The position numbers and the translations under genes were made by a program. Below are positions 8,661 through 16,411 of a DNA stretch of 64,000 nt, piece after piece. The notes below the pieces were generated by a model. It had not been told where the DNA came from. It did not search any database and saw only the letters and a program-made list of their open reading frames with translations. This DNA is from RHKX01 sp963823275. GTDB lineage: Bacteria; Actinomycetota; Thermoleophilia; Solirubrobacterales; 70-9. Location of the stretch: NCBI GenBank assembly GCA_963823275.1, contig CAWGKW010000002.1, positions 186,001-250,000 of the forward strand. The letters run 5' to 3'. Each line of letters opens with the position of its first letter. Within the stretch, counting starts at the first letter, position 1.

Positions 8661-9530
8661 GTGCTTCCCGAACTGGGGAGGACGGAGGGCCGCAAGCACG
8701 AGGGCGACGGAGCCGGCGGCGACGTCACGTTCGCGATCGACGAGCGGGCCGAGGCGAGGATGGAGGAGTTCCTCGCCGAGCACGCTCCCGACGTCGCCTT
8801 CTACTCCGAGGACCGGGGCATGGTCAAGCCCGGCGGCGAGCCGCGCTGGGTCCTCGTCGTGGATCCGATCGATGGAACGAGGCCGGCGATGGCGGGCTTC
8901 GAATCTGCGTGTGTCTCGGTTGCCGCGGCCCCGCTCGAGGGCGATCCGACGATGGCCGACGTCGAGGTCGGCTGCGTGATCGAGATCAAGTCCGGAGCGC
9001 GCTTCCTCGCCGTCCGCGGCGAGGGCGTGGAGCCGACGCCGCGGCCCTCGGCGGAGACGAGCATCGAGCGGATGCTCTGGACCTACGGCTTCCGCGGCCG
9101 GCCGGTGGTCCCGACCGCGATCGTGATCGAGGAGCTGGTCGACAGCTCGTCGGTCTCCGGCGGCACCTTCGACCTCGGCTCCGCCACCTACGACATGACC
9201 CGGCTCGTGACCGGCCAGCTCGACGCCTACGTCGACCCCGGCCCGCGCATGATCGACGAGATCGGCTGGGTCCGCGCCGAGTTCGAGCGGGTCGGCCGCG
9301 GTGCGATTCTCAACAACTCTCCCTACGACCTCGCAGCCGCCGCCCTGATTCTCGAGCAGGCGGGCGCGATCGTGACCGACGCCAACGGCGAGAGCCTCGA
9401 CGACCGGCTGCTGCTCGGCTCCGGCCACGATTTCCAGATGTCATGCGTCTGTACGACCAACGCCGAGCTGCATCGCGCGATCATCGACTCGCTCGACGCC
9501 GGCATCGAGCGCCTTCGCAAGTACGGATAG
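8661..9530 (+). CDS. Inositol monophosphatase (IMPase/FBPase) family protein
   Basis: A 289-residue member of the Mg2+/Li+-dependent sugar phosphatase superfamily (inositol monophosphatase, fructose bisphosphatase, CysQ). It shows SEDRG (metal Glu), DPIDGTRPA (motif A) and a divergent motif B, PYDLAAAALILEQAGA, where the usual Trp-Asp is Tyr-Asp. The substrate cannot be assigned. The start is uncertain: GTG at 8661 is the only standard codon, yet the frame stays open and family-like (HPLRGLVADLAADLREV) back to about 8595, where a GAGAAGG box precedes a CTG. The true N-terminus may therefore be about 20 residues longer. It lies downstream of the HtrA gene on the same strand. Confidence 0.85.
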   Translation: MLPELGRTEGRKHEGDGAGGDVTFAIDERAEARMEEFLAEHAPDVAFYSEDRGMVKPGGEPRWVLVVDPIDGTRPAMAGFESACVSVAAAPLEGDPTMADVEVGCVIEIKSGARFLAVRGEGVEPTPRPSAETSIERMLWTYGFRGRPVVPTAIVIEELVDSSSVSGGTFDLGSATYDMTRLVTGQLDAYVDPGPRMIDEIGWVRAEFERVGRGAILNNSPYDLAAAALILEQAGAIVTDANGESLDDRLLLGSGHDFQMSCVCTTNAELHRAIIDSLDAGIERLRKYG

Positions 9531-9560
9531 CCTGAGGGCTGTGCCGATGAGGAGCAACCG

Positions 9561-11015
9561 ATGAGTGAAGCCCAACCCCTGATCATCGTCTCGAACCGCG
9601 GCCCGGCCCAGTTCGATCGCGATGCCGACGGCGAGCGCACGATCACCCGTGGGGGCGGCGGCCTCGTCACTGCGCTGACCGGCCTGGCGACCCACCGAAA
9701 GGTGCTCTGGGTGGCGTCGGCGATGACCGAGGAGGACGCGGTCGTCGCGAGCGAGTCCGTGGGCCCGGTCGAGATCGAGCTCGAGGACGGTTCCTACGAG
9801 GTCGAGCTGGTCGCCTCCGACCCCGATGCGTACGAGCTCTTCTACAACGTGATCGCGAACCCGCAACTCTGGTTCGTTCAGCACTACCTCTGGGATCTCT
9901 CCAACGCTCCCGACATCCGGGCCGAGGAGAAGGCGGCCTGGCGCTACGGCTACAGGGTCGTCAACTCCGACATGGCGAACGCCGTGATCAAGCAGCTCGA
10001 CGGTCACGAGGATCCGCTCGTGATGTTCCACGACTACCACCTGTACACGGCCCCCGCCCTGGTCCGGGCGGCGCGGCCCGACGCCTTCCTCCACCACTTC
10101 GTCCACATCCCCTGGCCCCACCCCGACGCCTGGCGGATCCTCCCCCGCGAGTGGCGCGATGAGATCTTCGACGGACTGCTCAGCAACGACATCATCGGTT
10201 TCCACACGAGCTCCTACGTGCACAACTTCCTGGATTGCTGCCGAGAGCTGGTCGGCTGCCAGGTCGACTACCGCAACGGGGTCGTCCGTTACGGGGACCG
10301 CGAGATCTGGGTCCGCGCCTACCCGCTCGGGATCGACGCCGAGCGGCTGCGCCGGGTGGCCGCGACCGAGCAGGTCGCCGACTACGAGCGCGAGCTCCTC
10401 TCCCGCCGCCGCGAGCACCTGATCATCCGCGTCGATCGCGCCGATCTCTCCAAGAACGTCCTGCGCGGGTTCACCGCCTTCGACCAGTTCCTCGCCGACC
10501 ACCCCGAATTCCACGAGCGCGTCACCTTCATCGCCCACCTGCAGCCCTCGCGGCAGGACGTCGCCGAGTACCAGGAGTACCTGGAGCGGATCGAAGCCCT
10601 GGTTGCGGTCGTCAACCACCGACACGGGACGACCGACTGGATGCCGATCGACCTGCGGATCTACGAGAACTTCCACGAGGCCGTCGCCCGCTACAAGCAC
10701 TTCGACCTGCTGATGGTCAACTCGCTCTTCGACGGCATGAACCTCGTCGCCAAGGAGGCTCCCGCCGTCAACACCCGCGACGGCGTTCTGATGCTGTCGG
10801 AGAACACCGGCGCCCACGAGGAGCTCGGCGAATGCACGCTCAGCGTCAACCCCTTCGACATCGAGGAGCAGGCCGAGGCAATCCACCGCGCCCTGACCAT
10901 GGATGCGATCGAACGGCGCGAGCGAGCCGACAGGTTGCGCCAGCTCGTCGACTCCCGGGATCCCGGGGATTGGGTCGACGATCAGCTGGCGGAGATCAAG
11001 GCGAAGCGCGGCTAG
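9561..11015 (+). CDS. otsA: GT20 glycosyltransferase (trehalose-6-phosphate synthase-like)
   Basis: A 484-residue retaining glycosyltransferase of family 20, which in OtsA joins UDP- or GDP-glucose to glucose-6-phosphate. Family signatures include IIVSNRGP at the N-terminus, GGGGLVTALTGL, FHDYHLYTAP, HFVHIPWPHP, RVDRADLSKN, and the C-terminal EN.GAHEELG and NPFDIEEQAEAI. The sugar-nucleotide end is clear, but glucosylglycerol-phosphate synthases share it, so trehalose-6-phosphate as product is likely rather than certain. A GAGGAG box sits about 10 bases before the ATG. No OtsB phosphatase is adjacent. A strong hairpin follows the stop. Confidence 0.88.
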   Translation: MSEAQPLIIVSNRGPAQFDRDADGERTITRGGGGLVTALTGLATHRKVLWVASAMTEEDAVVASESVGPVEIELEDGSYEVELVASDPDAYELFYNVIANPQLWFVQHYLWDLSNAPDIRAEEKAAWRYGYRVVNSDMANAVIKQLDGHEDPLVMFHDYHLYTAPALVRAARPDAFLHHFVHIPWPHPDAWRILPREWRDEIFDGLLSNDIIGFHTSSYVHNFLDCCRELVGCQVDYRNGVVRYGDREIWVRAYPLGIDAERLRRVAATEQVADYERELLSRRREHLIIRVDRADLSKNVLRGFTAFDQFLADHPEFHERVTFIAHLQPSRQDVAEYQEYLERIEALVAVVNHRHGTTDWMPIDLRIYENFHEAVARYKHFDLLMVNSLFDGMNLVAKEAPAVNTRDGVLMLSENTGAHEELGECTLSVNPFDIEEQAEAIHRALTMDAIERRERADRLRQLVDSRDPGDWVDDQLAEIKAKRG

Positions 11016-11043
11016 CTCCACCGGCGGCGCCTTGCGCCGAGGT

Positions 11044-11076
11044 GGCAGAAACCGGCTGGTGGGGCCGGTTTCTGCC
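11044..11076. terminator. Hairpin terminator between convergent genes
   Basis: Perfect 13-bp inverted repeat (arms 11044-11056 and 11064-11076, GGCAGAAACCGGC and its complement) with a 7-base loop, 28 bases after the GT20 stop and 14 bases before the end of the convergent minus-strand gene. There is no long T tract, as is usual in high-GC actinobacteria. It could serve both directions. Confidence 0.7.
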
Positions 11077-11089
11077 GTCTCGTGGGATA

Positions 11090-11563
11090 TCAGGGGCCGA
11101 ACTGTTGAATTCCCGGGGGTGGGCCGGTCGGGGAGTTGGCCGGGGGCGTTTGCGATGGCGTTGGCGGTGGTGGTGGCGGTGTGTAGGTCGGGGCGGGGGC
11201 CGGCGGTGGCGTTGGTGTCGTCGACGCGACTGGCGGCGCGGTGGTCTCGTGCGCCGGCTCCGTGGCCCCTTGCTTGGGTTCGTGGCGGCGAGCCGGCTTC
11301 CCCTGCTCGCGAGCGGGCTTCTCGCCGGCGTGCGGCTTTCGCTCGGGCGTCCTGGGCTCCTTCGGCTTGCTGGGGCGGAGGGGGTGATCTGGACTCGCCG
11401 GCGGCTCCGTCTCCGCCAGGCCGGTCAGGCCGATGCCGGGGTCGAGGGGGGGCGGCTCGGGGGTGCGCAGCAGCGAGGGGGCGACAAGCAGGGCCACCAC
11501 CGCCGCTGCCGCCGTGGCGGCGGCGCGTGCGGCGTGCCGCCAGCTCACGCTCATGCCACCCAT
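11090..11563 (-). CDS. Secreted or membrane-anchored proline-rich protein
   Basis: A 157-residue protein of unknown function. A hydrophobic segment (about residues 10-30, AARAAATAAAAVVALLVA) after a short basic start looks like a signal anchor. The rest is low-complexity Pro/Thr/Lys/Glu, charged in the middle and ending in runs of prolines. No fold or motif is recognisable. Similar tails in actinobacteria span the cell wall. It is convergent with the GT20 gene, sharing its terminator, and divergent from rpsF with 65 bases between starts. Composition could in principle be chance coding in GC-rich DNA, but the clean signal anchor argues for a real gene. Confidence 0.6.
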   Translation of the reverse strand: MGGMSVSWRHAARAAATAAAAVVALLVAPSLLRTPEPPPLDPGIGLTGLAETEPPASPDHPLRPSKPKEPRTPERKPHAGEKPAREQGKPARRHEPKQGATEPAHETTAPPVASTTPTPPPAPAPTYTPPPPPPTPSQTPPANSPTGPPPGIQQFGP

Positions 11564-11611
11564 GCCCCTTCAATCCCGGACCCAGAGGCCCTGCCCCAGC
11601 CTGGGTCGCGC

Positions 11612-11617
11612 TATAGT
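11612..11617 (+). promoter_or_regulatory. -10 box of the rpsF operon
   Basis: TATAGT, close to consensus TATAAT, ends 11 bases before the TTG start of rpsF, leaving room for only a few bases of leader. No clear -35 box or Shine-Dalgarno is visible. The expected S6:S18-binding leader seen upstream of rpsF in many bacteria would not fit in such a short leader. Confidence 0.55.
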
Positions 11618-11628
11618 CCCCGGCCGCT

Positions 11629-12153
11629 TTGGCCACTCTCACTTACGAACTGATTCTGATGCTCAACCCGGACCTCGGGGACGAGCAGCGCGAGAAGATC
11701 GCCGCCGACGTCAAGTCCAAGCTCGAATCGGCTGGCGAGATCCTGCACGAGGCGAACTGGGGCCTGCGCAAGATGGCCTACCTGATCGAAAAGCACGAGT
11801 CGTCGGAGTACCGCTTCTTCCGCTTCACCGGCGAGAAGGCCCTGCTCGACGATCTTGATCACTCGTTGAAGATCACCGATGGCGTCCTCCGCTTCCGGAT
11901 CTTCAGGTCCGAGGCGGACGCCCCGATCATCGTGCCGCCGGACACCGAGCAGATCATGCGCCGCGACGAGGACGATCGCGACCGCGGTCGCGGTCGCGGC
12001 GGCGACCGTGGCGGACCCCGCCGGCCTCGTTACGAGGACGAGGGCAGCAGCGAGAGCAGGACTCCCGCGCCGGCCGCCGAGCCGGCTGAGGCGCCGGCCG
12101 CCGAGCCGATTGCGGAGCCCGAGCCCGCTGCCGTAGCCGCCGACGCCGAGTAG
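11629..12153 (+). CDS. rpsF: 30S ribosomal protein bS6
   Basis: A 174-residue S6, partner of S18 on the platform of the 30S subunit. Residues 1-100 are the ferredoxin-like S6 core (TYELILMLNPDLGD, then GLRKMAYLIEKHESSEYRFFRF). Beyond the core there is an unusually long tail: an Asp/Arg/Gly-rich stretch (about 103-130) and an Ala/Pro/Glu-rich end, nearly doubling the usual length of about 95-100. The start is TTG; no upstream ATG or GTG gives the conserved N-terminus. It is the first gene of rpsF-ssb-rpsR-rplI-dnaB, a conserved order that ties ribosome and replication genes together. Confidence 0.95.
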   Translation: MATLTYELILMLNPDLGDEQREKIAADVKSKLESAGEILHEANWGLRKMAYLIEKHESSEYRFFRFTGEKALLDDLDHSLKITDGVLRFRIFRSEADAPIIVPPDTEQIMRRDEDDRDRGRGRGGDRGGPRRPRYEDEGSSESRTPAPAAEPAEAPAAEPIAEPEPAAVAADAE

Positions 12154-12243
12154 CGCCCCTCCGACTCCCGGCAAATAACCGCAGTTAGCGCGGTAAGCGG
12201 TCTGCTGCCCCGGGAGGGCATCGAGACCGGCCGCGGGGTTGCC

Positions 12244-12260
12244 TAGACTCGGAGGAGTCT
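12244..12260 (+). promoter_or_regulatory. Possible ssb promoter and small leader hairpin
   Basis: TAGACT (12244-12249) fits a -10 box about 36 bases before the ssb GTG. It overlaps a small perfect stem (AGACTC, loop GGAG, GAGTCT) at about 12245-12260. An AGAAGGAG Shine-Dalgarno lies between this and the start. ssb may therefore have its own leadered promoter in addition to read-through from rpsF. Confidence 0.4.
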
Positions 12261-12285
12261 TAAGCGATCAGAAGGAGCACCAGAA

Positions 12286-12783
12286 GTGGCGAACATCAAC
12301 CGGGTGACGATCACCGGCAACCTGACCAGGGATCCAGAGCTGCGCTCGCTGCCGAGCGGCACGGCCGTCTGCGAGCTCGGCGTCGCGGTCAACCACCGGC
12401 GTAAGGATCAGAGCGACCAGTGGATCGACGAGCCGAACTACTTCAACGTCGTCGTCTTCGGCGCCCAGGGCCAGAACTGCGCGCAGTACCTGTCCAAGGG
12501 CCGCCCGGTGGCCGTGGACGGGCGCCTGCGCTGGAGCTCATGGGAGGACAAGAACGGCGGCGGCAAGCGCTCCAAGGTCGAGATCGTCGCGAACGTCGTC
12601 CAGTTCCTCGGCTCCCGTGAGGACAGCAACTCCGGCGGCGGCGGAGGCCAGGCTCAGAACCAGGGCAACCAGGGCAACGAGGGCTTTGCGGCGACATCCG
12701 ACGTACCCGCTGACACCTCGGACTTTCCCGACCCCGTAGGTGCCACCGCCAACGGCCCCGATAACGACGACATCCCCTTCTAG
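12286..12783 (+). CDS. ssb: Single-stranded DNA-binding protein
   Basis: A 165-residue SSB that coats single-stranded DNA in replication and repair. The OB fold occupies residues 1-110, beginning NINRVTITGNLTRDPELR and including a WSSWEDKNG loop. A Gly/Gln/Asn-rich linker follows, and the acidic C-terminal tip DNDDIPF, which recruits replication and repair proteins, is intact. The GTG start is preceded by a good AGAAGGAG box, in contrast to the leaderless genes nearby. It sits between rpsF and rpsR. Confidence 0.97.
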   Translation: MANINRVTITGNLTRDPELRSLPSGTAVCELGVAVNHRRKDQSDQWIDEPNYFNVVVFGAQGQNCAQYLSKGRPVAVDGRLRWSSWEDKNGGGKRSKVEIVANVVQFLGSREDSNSGGGGGQAQNQGNQGNEGFAATSDVPADTSDFPDPVGATANGPDNDDIPF

Positions 12784-12799
12784 GAGGGTCGTCGATTTC

Positions 12800-12826
12800 G
12801 GGACCGCGCCGGATTGGCGCGGTCCC
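12800..12826 (+). terminator. Hairpin between ssb and rpsR
   Basis: Perfect 11-bp stem (12800-12810 and 12816-12826, GGGACCGCGCC and its complement) with a 5-base loop GGATT, 17 bases after the ssb stop and 57 bases before rpsR. It has no T tract. It may be an attenuator, a processing or stability element, or a partial terminator that sets different amounts of SSB and S18. Confidence 0.55.
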
Positions 12827-12882
12827 TATGATCCAGCGCCGCCTATGAAGCAGTTTCAAATCAACCACGGGCCGGTGCGCTG

Positions 12883-13143
12883 ATGGCAACCGACGCCCCC
12901 CCGCGTCGCGGTGGCGGCGGTCGTCGCGGACTCGACCGCAACCGGCCCCGCAAGTACACCCGGATCCCGGTCGAGACCATCGACTACAAGGATCTGACGA
13001 CGATCCGTCGCTTCATCTCCGACCGCGGCAAGATCCGCTCCCGGCGAGTCACCGGTCTCTCCCGTCGCCACCAGCAGCAGCTTGCGCTGGCGGTGAAGCG
13101 GGCCCGTGAGGTTGCGTTTCTGCCTTACGTCGGCGACCGGTAG
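12883..13143 (+). CDS. rpsR: 30S ribosomal protein bS18
   Basis: An 86-residue S18. The core is typical (DYKDLTTIRRFISDRGKIRSRRVTG in pieces, then LSRRHQQQLALAVKRAREVAFLPY) after a Gly/Arg-rich N-terminus. It has no cysteines, so it is the zinc-independent form. It binds S6 on the 30S platform. It follows ssb after a strong hairpin and precedes rplI by 18 bases. Confidence 0.96.
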   Translation: MATDAPPRRGGGGRRGLDRNRPRKYTRIPVETIDYKDLTTIRRFISDRGKIRSRRVTGLSRRHQQQLALAVKRAREVAFLPYVGDR

Positions 13144-13161
13144 GCCGCCGGTTCACTGACG

Positions 13162-13614
13162 ATGGCTCAAGCAATCTTGCTCAAGGAGGTCGAGGGACTC
13201 GGCGAGACCGGAGACGCTATCGAGGTCTCCCCGGGCTACCTGCGCAACTACCTCGTTCCCCGCAAGCTCGCCCAGCCGGCGACCAAGGGGGCGCTCGAGG
13301 AGGCCCATCGCCGCCGCGAGGCCGCCGACAAGGCCGCCCGAGTGGCGCTCGAGCGGGCCGGCGAGACCGCAGCGCTGCTTTCCAAGACCGTGCTCACGAT
13401 TCACCACCGGGCCGGGGAGGACGGCCGCCTGTTCGGCGCCGTCACCTCGAAGGAGATCGCTCAGGCGATCCAGGAGGCTCGCGGGTTGAAGGTCGACCGC
13501 AAGCGGATTCGCCTCGAGGAGGGCATCCGCGAGGTCGGCACCTACATGGTCGAGGTCGAGATTCCAGGTGGCGCCACCGCCTCGGTGAAGACGATCGTCG
13601 CCGAACAGCGCTAG
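13162..13614 (+). CDS. rplI: 50S ribosomal protein bL9
   Basis: A 150-residue L9. The N-terminal domain shows LLKEVEGLGETGDAIEVSPG and NYLVPRKLA, a long charged connecting helix spans about residues 45-75, and the C-terminal domain contains DGRLFGAVTSKEIA. It binds 23S rRNA near the L1 stalk and helps keep reading frame. There is no Shine-Dalgarno-like sequence before the ATG. Gene order and length are standard. Confidence 0.97.
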   Translation: MAQAILLKEVEGLGETGDAIEVSPGYLRNYLVPRKLAQPATKGALEEAHRRREAADKAARVALERAGETAALLSKTVLTIHHRAGEDGRLFGAVTSKEIAQAIQEARGLKVDRKRIRLEEGIREVGTYMVEVEIPGGATASVKTIVAEQR

Positions 13615-13698
13615 AGCGCCACACTTCTCCTACTTTTCCGTAAATAGGCCCTTCCGGGCTCACGTTGCGCCGCCGCGTGTGCTTCAGTCGACGGAGCG

Positions 13699-14257
13699 AT
13701 GGAAGCGAACGGAAACGGCGTGATGGAGGGGTCGGGCGATGGTGTCGCGCAGGGTCCCATGCTGCAGCCGCACAATCTCGAGGCCGAGGAGTCCGTCCTC
13801 GGGGCGATGATGGTCTCAGAGGCCGCCATCGACCCGGTGATGGGCGAGGCGAGGCTGACCGCCGACGACTTCTATCGCGGCCGCCACGGCACCATCTACA
13901 CGGCCGTCCACGAGCTCTACGAGCGCTCCGAGCCGGTCGACGCGCTGACCGTGGCCGAGCTGCTGCGCAGCCAGGGCAATCTCGAGGAGGTCGGCGGCCA
14001 GGACGTGATCAACTCGCTCGCCGCCACGACGCCCGTGCCCGGCAACGCCGGCCACTACGCGCAGATCGTCAAGCAGAACTCGATGCTCCGTCGTCTGCTC
14101 GGGGCCGCCCAACGCATCCAACAGTCGGTGCACGGTCGCGAGGGCGAGCCCCAGGATCTGGTCGAGCAGGCGGAGGTCCTCCTCTTCAAGGTGGCCCGCG
14201 CCGAGCAGGCCGGCGACTTCAGCAAGCTCGAGTCGATCCTCGACTCCGAGCTCGAAC
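13699..14257 (+). CDS. dnaB: Replicative helicase DnaB, N-terminal part (frame-broken)
   Basis: The N-terminal collar domain and linker of DnaB, about 186 residues. HNLEAEESVLGAMM, DDFYRGRHGTIY and EPVDALTVAELL are family signatures, ending with a linker (ILDSELE). The matching frame then stops: beyond base 14257 homology continues one base out of register (KLDKLASGEAQMTG). A single extra C at about 14257 explains the break. The original frame runs on to 14751 only as unrelated sequence. An ACGGAG box precedes the ATG. Because dnaB is essential, I take the break as a sequence indel or a very recent mutation, not a dead gene. Confidence 0.88.
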
Positions 14258-16411
14258 AAGCTCGACAAGCTGGCCAGCGGCGAGGCTCAGATGACGGGCA
14301 CCGCCTCCGGCTTCAAGAAGCTCGACGAGATCACCGGCGGCTTTCAGCCCGGCAACCTGATCGTGCTCGCCGCCCGCCCGGCGATGGGCAAATCGAGCCT
14401 CGTCTGCAACATCGCCGAGAACGTCGCCTGGAAGTCGAAGCGGCCCGTCGCCTTCTTCTCGCTCGAGATGTCGGAGACCGAGCTCGCGCACCGCTTCATC
14501 GCCTCGCGAGCGCGGATCCCCTCCGATCGCCTGCGCAAGGGACACGTTCAAAAGGACTGGAACAAGGTCCTGAAAGCGTGCAACGAGCTCGCCGAGGCAC
14601 CCCTCTACATCGACGACTCCTCCGACCTGAGCATGCTCGACCTGCGGGCGAAGTGCCGCCGTCTGCACTCCCAGGTGGGCGGCCTCGGCCTCGTGATCGT
14701 CGACTACATCCAGCTCATGCGAACCGACGATCCGCGCGCCGGCAGGGTTGAGCAGGTCGGCCAGATGAGCCGTGGACTGAAGATCCTCGCCCGCGAGCTC
14801 GAGGTCCCGGTCATCGGCATCTCCCAGCTCTCCCGCGCCCCCGAGCAGCGGCCCGAGAAGATCCCGATCCTCTCGGACCTGAGGGAGTCAGGATGCCTCA
14901 CGGGCGACTCCCGCGTCTTCCTGCCCGACAAGGGGGGGTGGGCGACGATGAGGGAGCTGGCCGGGCTCGAGGATCCAACCGGCGTCCGGGTTCTGGCACT
15001 CAACGAGGAGGAGATGAAGCTCAAGCCCCGCTCACTCACCAATGCCTTCAGCACCGGGACCAAGCCCGTCTTCAAGCTGACGACGAAGTTGGGGCGGACG
15101 ATTCGCGCAACCGCCAATCACAGATTCCGCACGTTCGACGGGTGGCAACGCCTCGACCAGCTCGAGATCGGGGACACCCTCGCGTTGCCTCGCACCCTCG
15201 ATGTCAACCCCCGCCCCCTGACCATGTCCGGCGACGAGCTGGCGCTCCTCGGCCATCTGATCGGCGATGGATGCACGCTTCCCGGGCATGCGATTCAGTA
15301 CACGACCAACGAGCTCGGTTTGGCCCTGGAAGTGGCAAGGCTTGCTACCACGGTCTTCGAGGATCGCGTCAGGCCCCGAGTGGTGCGCGAGCGAAACTGG
15401 TGGCAGGTATTCCTGTCGGCATCCCAACAGCTTGGCTGGGGCAAGCGCAACCCAGTCGCGGAATGGCTCGACGGGATGGGGGCCTTCGGTCTGAGAAGCC
15501 ATGAGAAGTTGATCCCCGGGCCGGTGTTTGAGCAGTCGAGGGGTGGAATCGCCCGCTTCCTACGCCACCTGTGGGCGACCGACGGATGCGTCTGGCTTTC
15601 GACCGCCAGCGGCGCTCGCCGCATCTATTACGCATCGAGCAGCCATCGCCTTGCACGTGACGTCCAGTCGCTGCTTCTACGGTTCGGAATCAACGCTCGT
15701 GTTAGCCGGGCGACGGAAAAGTTGCGCGGGCAATGGCATGTGGATGTGAGCGGCGCTGACGAGATGACCATTTTTCTCCAGTTCATCGGTGCAGCAGGCG
15801 AGGGCAAACGCCAGGTCGGAAACGCGGTCCTCGAGCAGATCACATCAGGTGTCGTCGCGAACACGAACCGCGATGTCATTCCCAAGACCGTGTGGCGTTC
15901 GCTCGTCAAACCGGCAATGGCCTCCTCCGGTGTCACGGCCCGGGGGATGCATGCGAGCATCGGCTCGGCCTACTCGGGGTCCTCGATCTACCGGTCCAAC
16001 CTTGGTCGAAATCGCGCCCAGCGGGTCGCCGAAGCGGTCGGATCGGAGGAGCTGCGGAAGCTCGCCGAGAGCGACATCTACTGGGACCCGGTCGTCTCGA
16101 TCGAACCGGATGGTGCCGAGGAGACCTTCGATCTGACAGTCGACGGCCTGCACAATTTCGTCGCCGACGACATCGTCGTCCACAACTCGATCGAACAGGA
16201 CGCCGACATCGTCTCTTTCATCTACCGCGACGAGTACTACAACAATGAGACCGAGCGTCCCGGCGAGGCGGACCTGGTCATCGCCAAGCACAGGAACGGT
16301 CCGATCGGCACGGTGCGGCTCGCCTTCCAGGCGCAGTTCCCGAAATTCGTCAACCTGGCGAGTTCTGAATACGCCGGCGCCGACGAACAGCCGCGCGGTG
16401 AGGCGGCGTGA
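14258..16411 (+). CDS. dnaB: Replicative helicase DnaB, helicase domain with intein
   Basis: The RecA-like C-terminal domain of DnaB, unwinding DNA at the fork. The frame resumes at 14258; its first ATG is at 14291 (MTGTASGFKKLDEITGGF). Walker A is AARPAMGKSS, Walker B LVIVDYIQLM, then ISQLSRAPEQR. After SDLRESG an intein interrupts the protein (14894-16186), and the extein resumes with SIEQDADIVSFIYR. The C-terminus (KHRNGPIGTVRL) is complete. Splicing would restore about 287 extein residues here. The stop overlaps the helicase-loader start (GTGA at 16408). Confidence 0.92.
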   Translation, partial: KLDKLASGEAQMTGTASGFKKLDEITGGFQPGNLIVLAARPAMGKSSLVCNIAENVAWKSKRPVAFFSLEMSETELAHRFIASRARIPSDRLRKGHVQKDWNKVLKACNELAEAPLYIDDSSDLSMLDLRAKCRRLHSQVGGLGLVIVDYIQLMRTDDPRAGRVEQVGQMSRGLKILARELEVPVIGISQLSRAPEQRPEKIPILSDLRESGCLTGDSRVFLPDKGGWATMRELAGLEDPTGVRVLALNEEEMKLKPRSLTNAFSTGTKPVFKLTTKLGRTIRATANHRFRTFDGWQRLDQLEIGDTLALPRTLDVNPRPLTMSGDELALLGHLIGDGCTLPGHAIQYTTNELGLALEVARLATTVFEDRVRPRVVRERNWWQVFLSASQQLGWGKRNPVAEWLDGMGAFGLRSHEKLIPGPVFEQSRGGIARFLRHLWATDGCVWLSTASGARRIYYASSSHRLARDVQSLLLRFGINARVSRATEKLRGQWHVDVSGADEMTIFLQFIGAAGEGKRQVGNAVLEQITSGVVANTNRDVIPKTVWRSLVKPAMASSGVTARGMHASIGSAYSGSSIYRSNLGRNRAQRVAEAVGSEELRKLAESDIYWDPVVSIEPDGAEETFDLTVDGLHNFVADDIVVHNSIEQDADIVSFIYRDEYYNNETERPGEADLVIAKHRNGPIGTVRLAFQAQFPKFVNLASSEYAGADEQPRGEAA
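14894..16186 (+). mobile_element. DnaB intein with LAGLIDADG homing endonuclease
   Basis: A 431-residue in-frame intein. Block A begins with Cys1 (CLTGDSRVF). Block B is RATANHRFRTFDGW with its Thr and His. The two LAGLIDADG-type motifs are LLGHLIGDGC and FLRHLWATDGC, each with the acidic residue. Block F/G is DLTVDGLHNFVADD ending in VVHN, followed by the +1 Ser of the extein. The insertion point RESG/SIEQ is the same site as the well-studied Synechocystis DnaB intein, and the N- and C-terminal splicing blocks resemble it closely. All splicing residues appear intact. The homing endonuclease would spread the element into intein-less dnaB alleles. Confidence 0.93.

Noticed and set aside
9441..11642. 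733-residue minus-strand ORF opposite the GT20 gene
   Set aside because: Composition is that of a codon shadow (runs of Val/Asp/Glu/Gly from GC-rich antisense), and the plus strand carries a clear GT20 enzyme.
14250..14291. Programmed ribosomal frameshift in dnaB
   Set aside because: No heptameric slippery run or obvious stimulatory structure; many similar breaks elsewhere make an indel error more likely.
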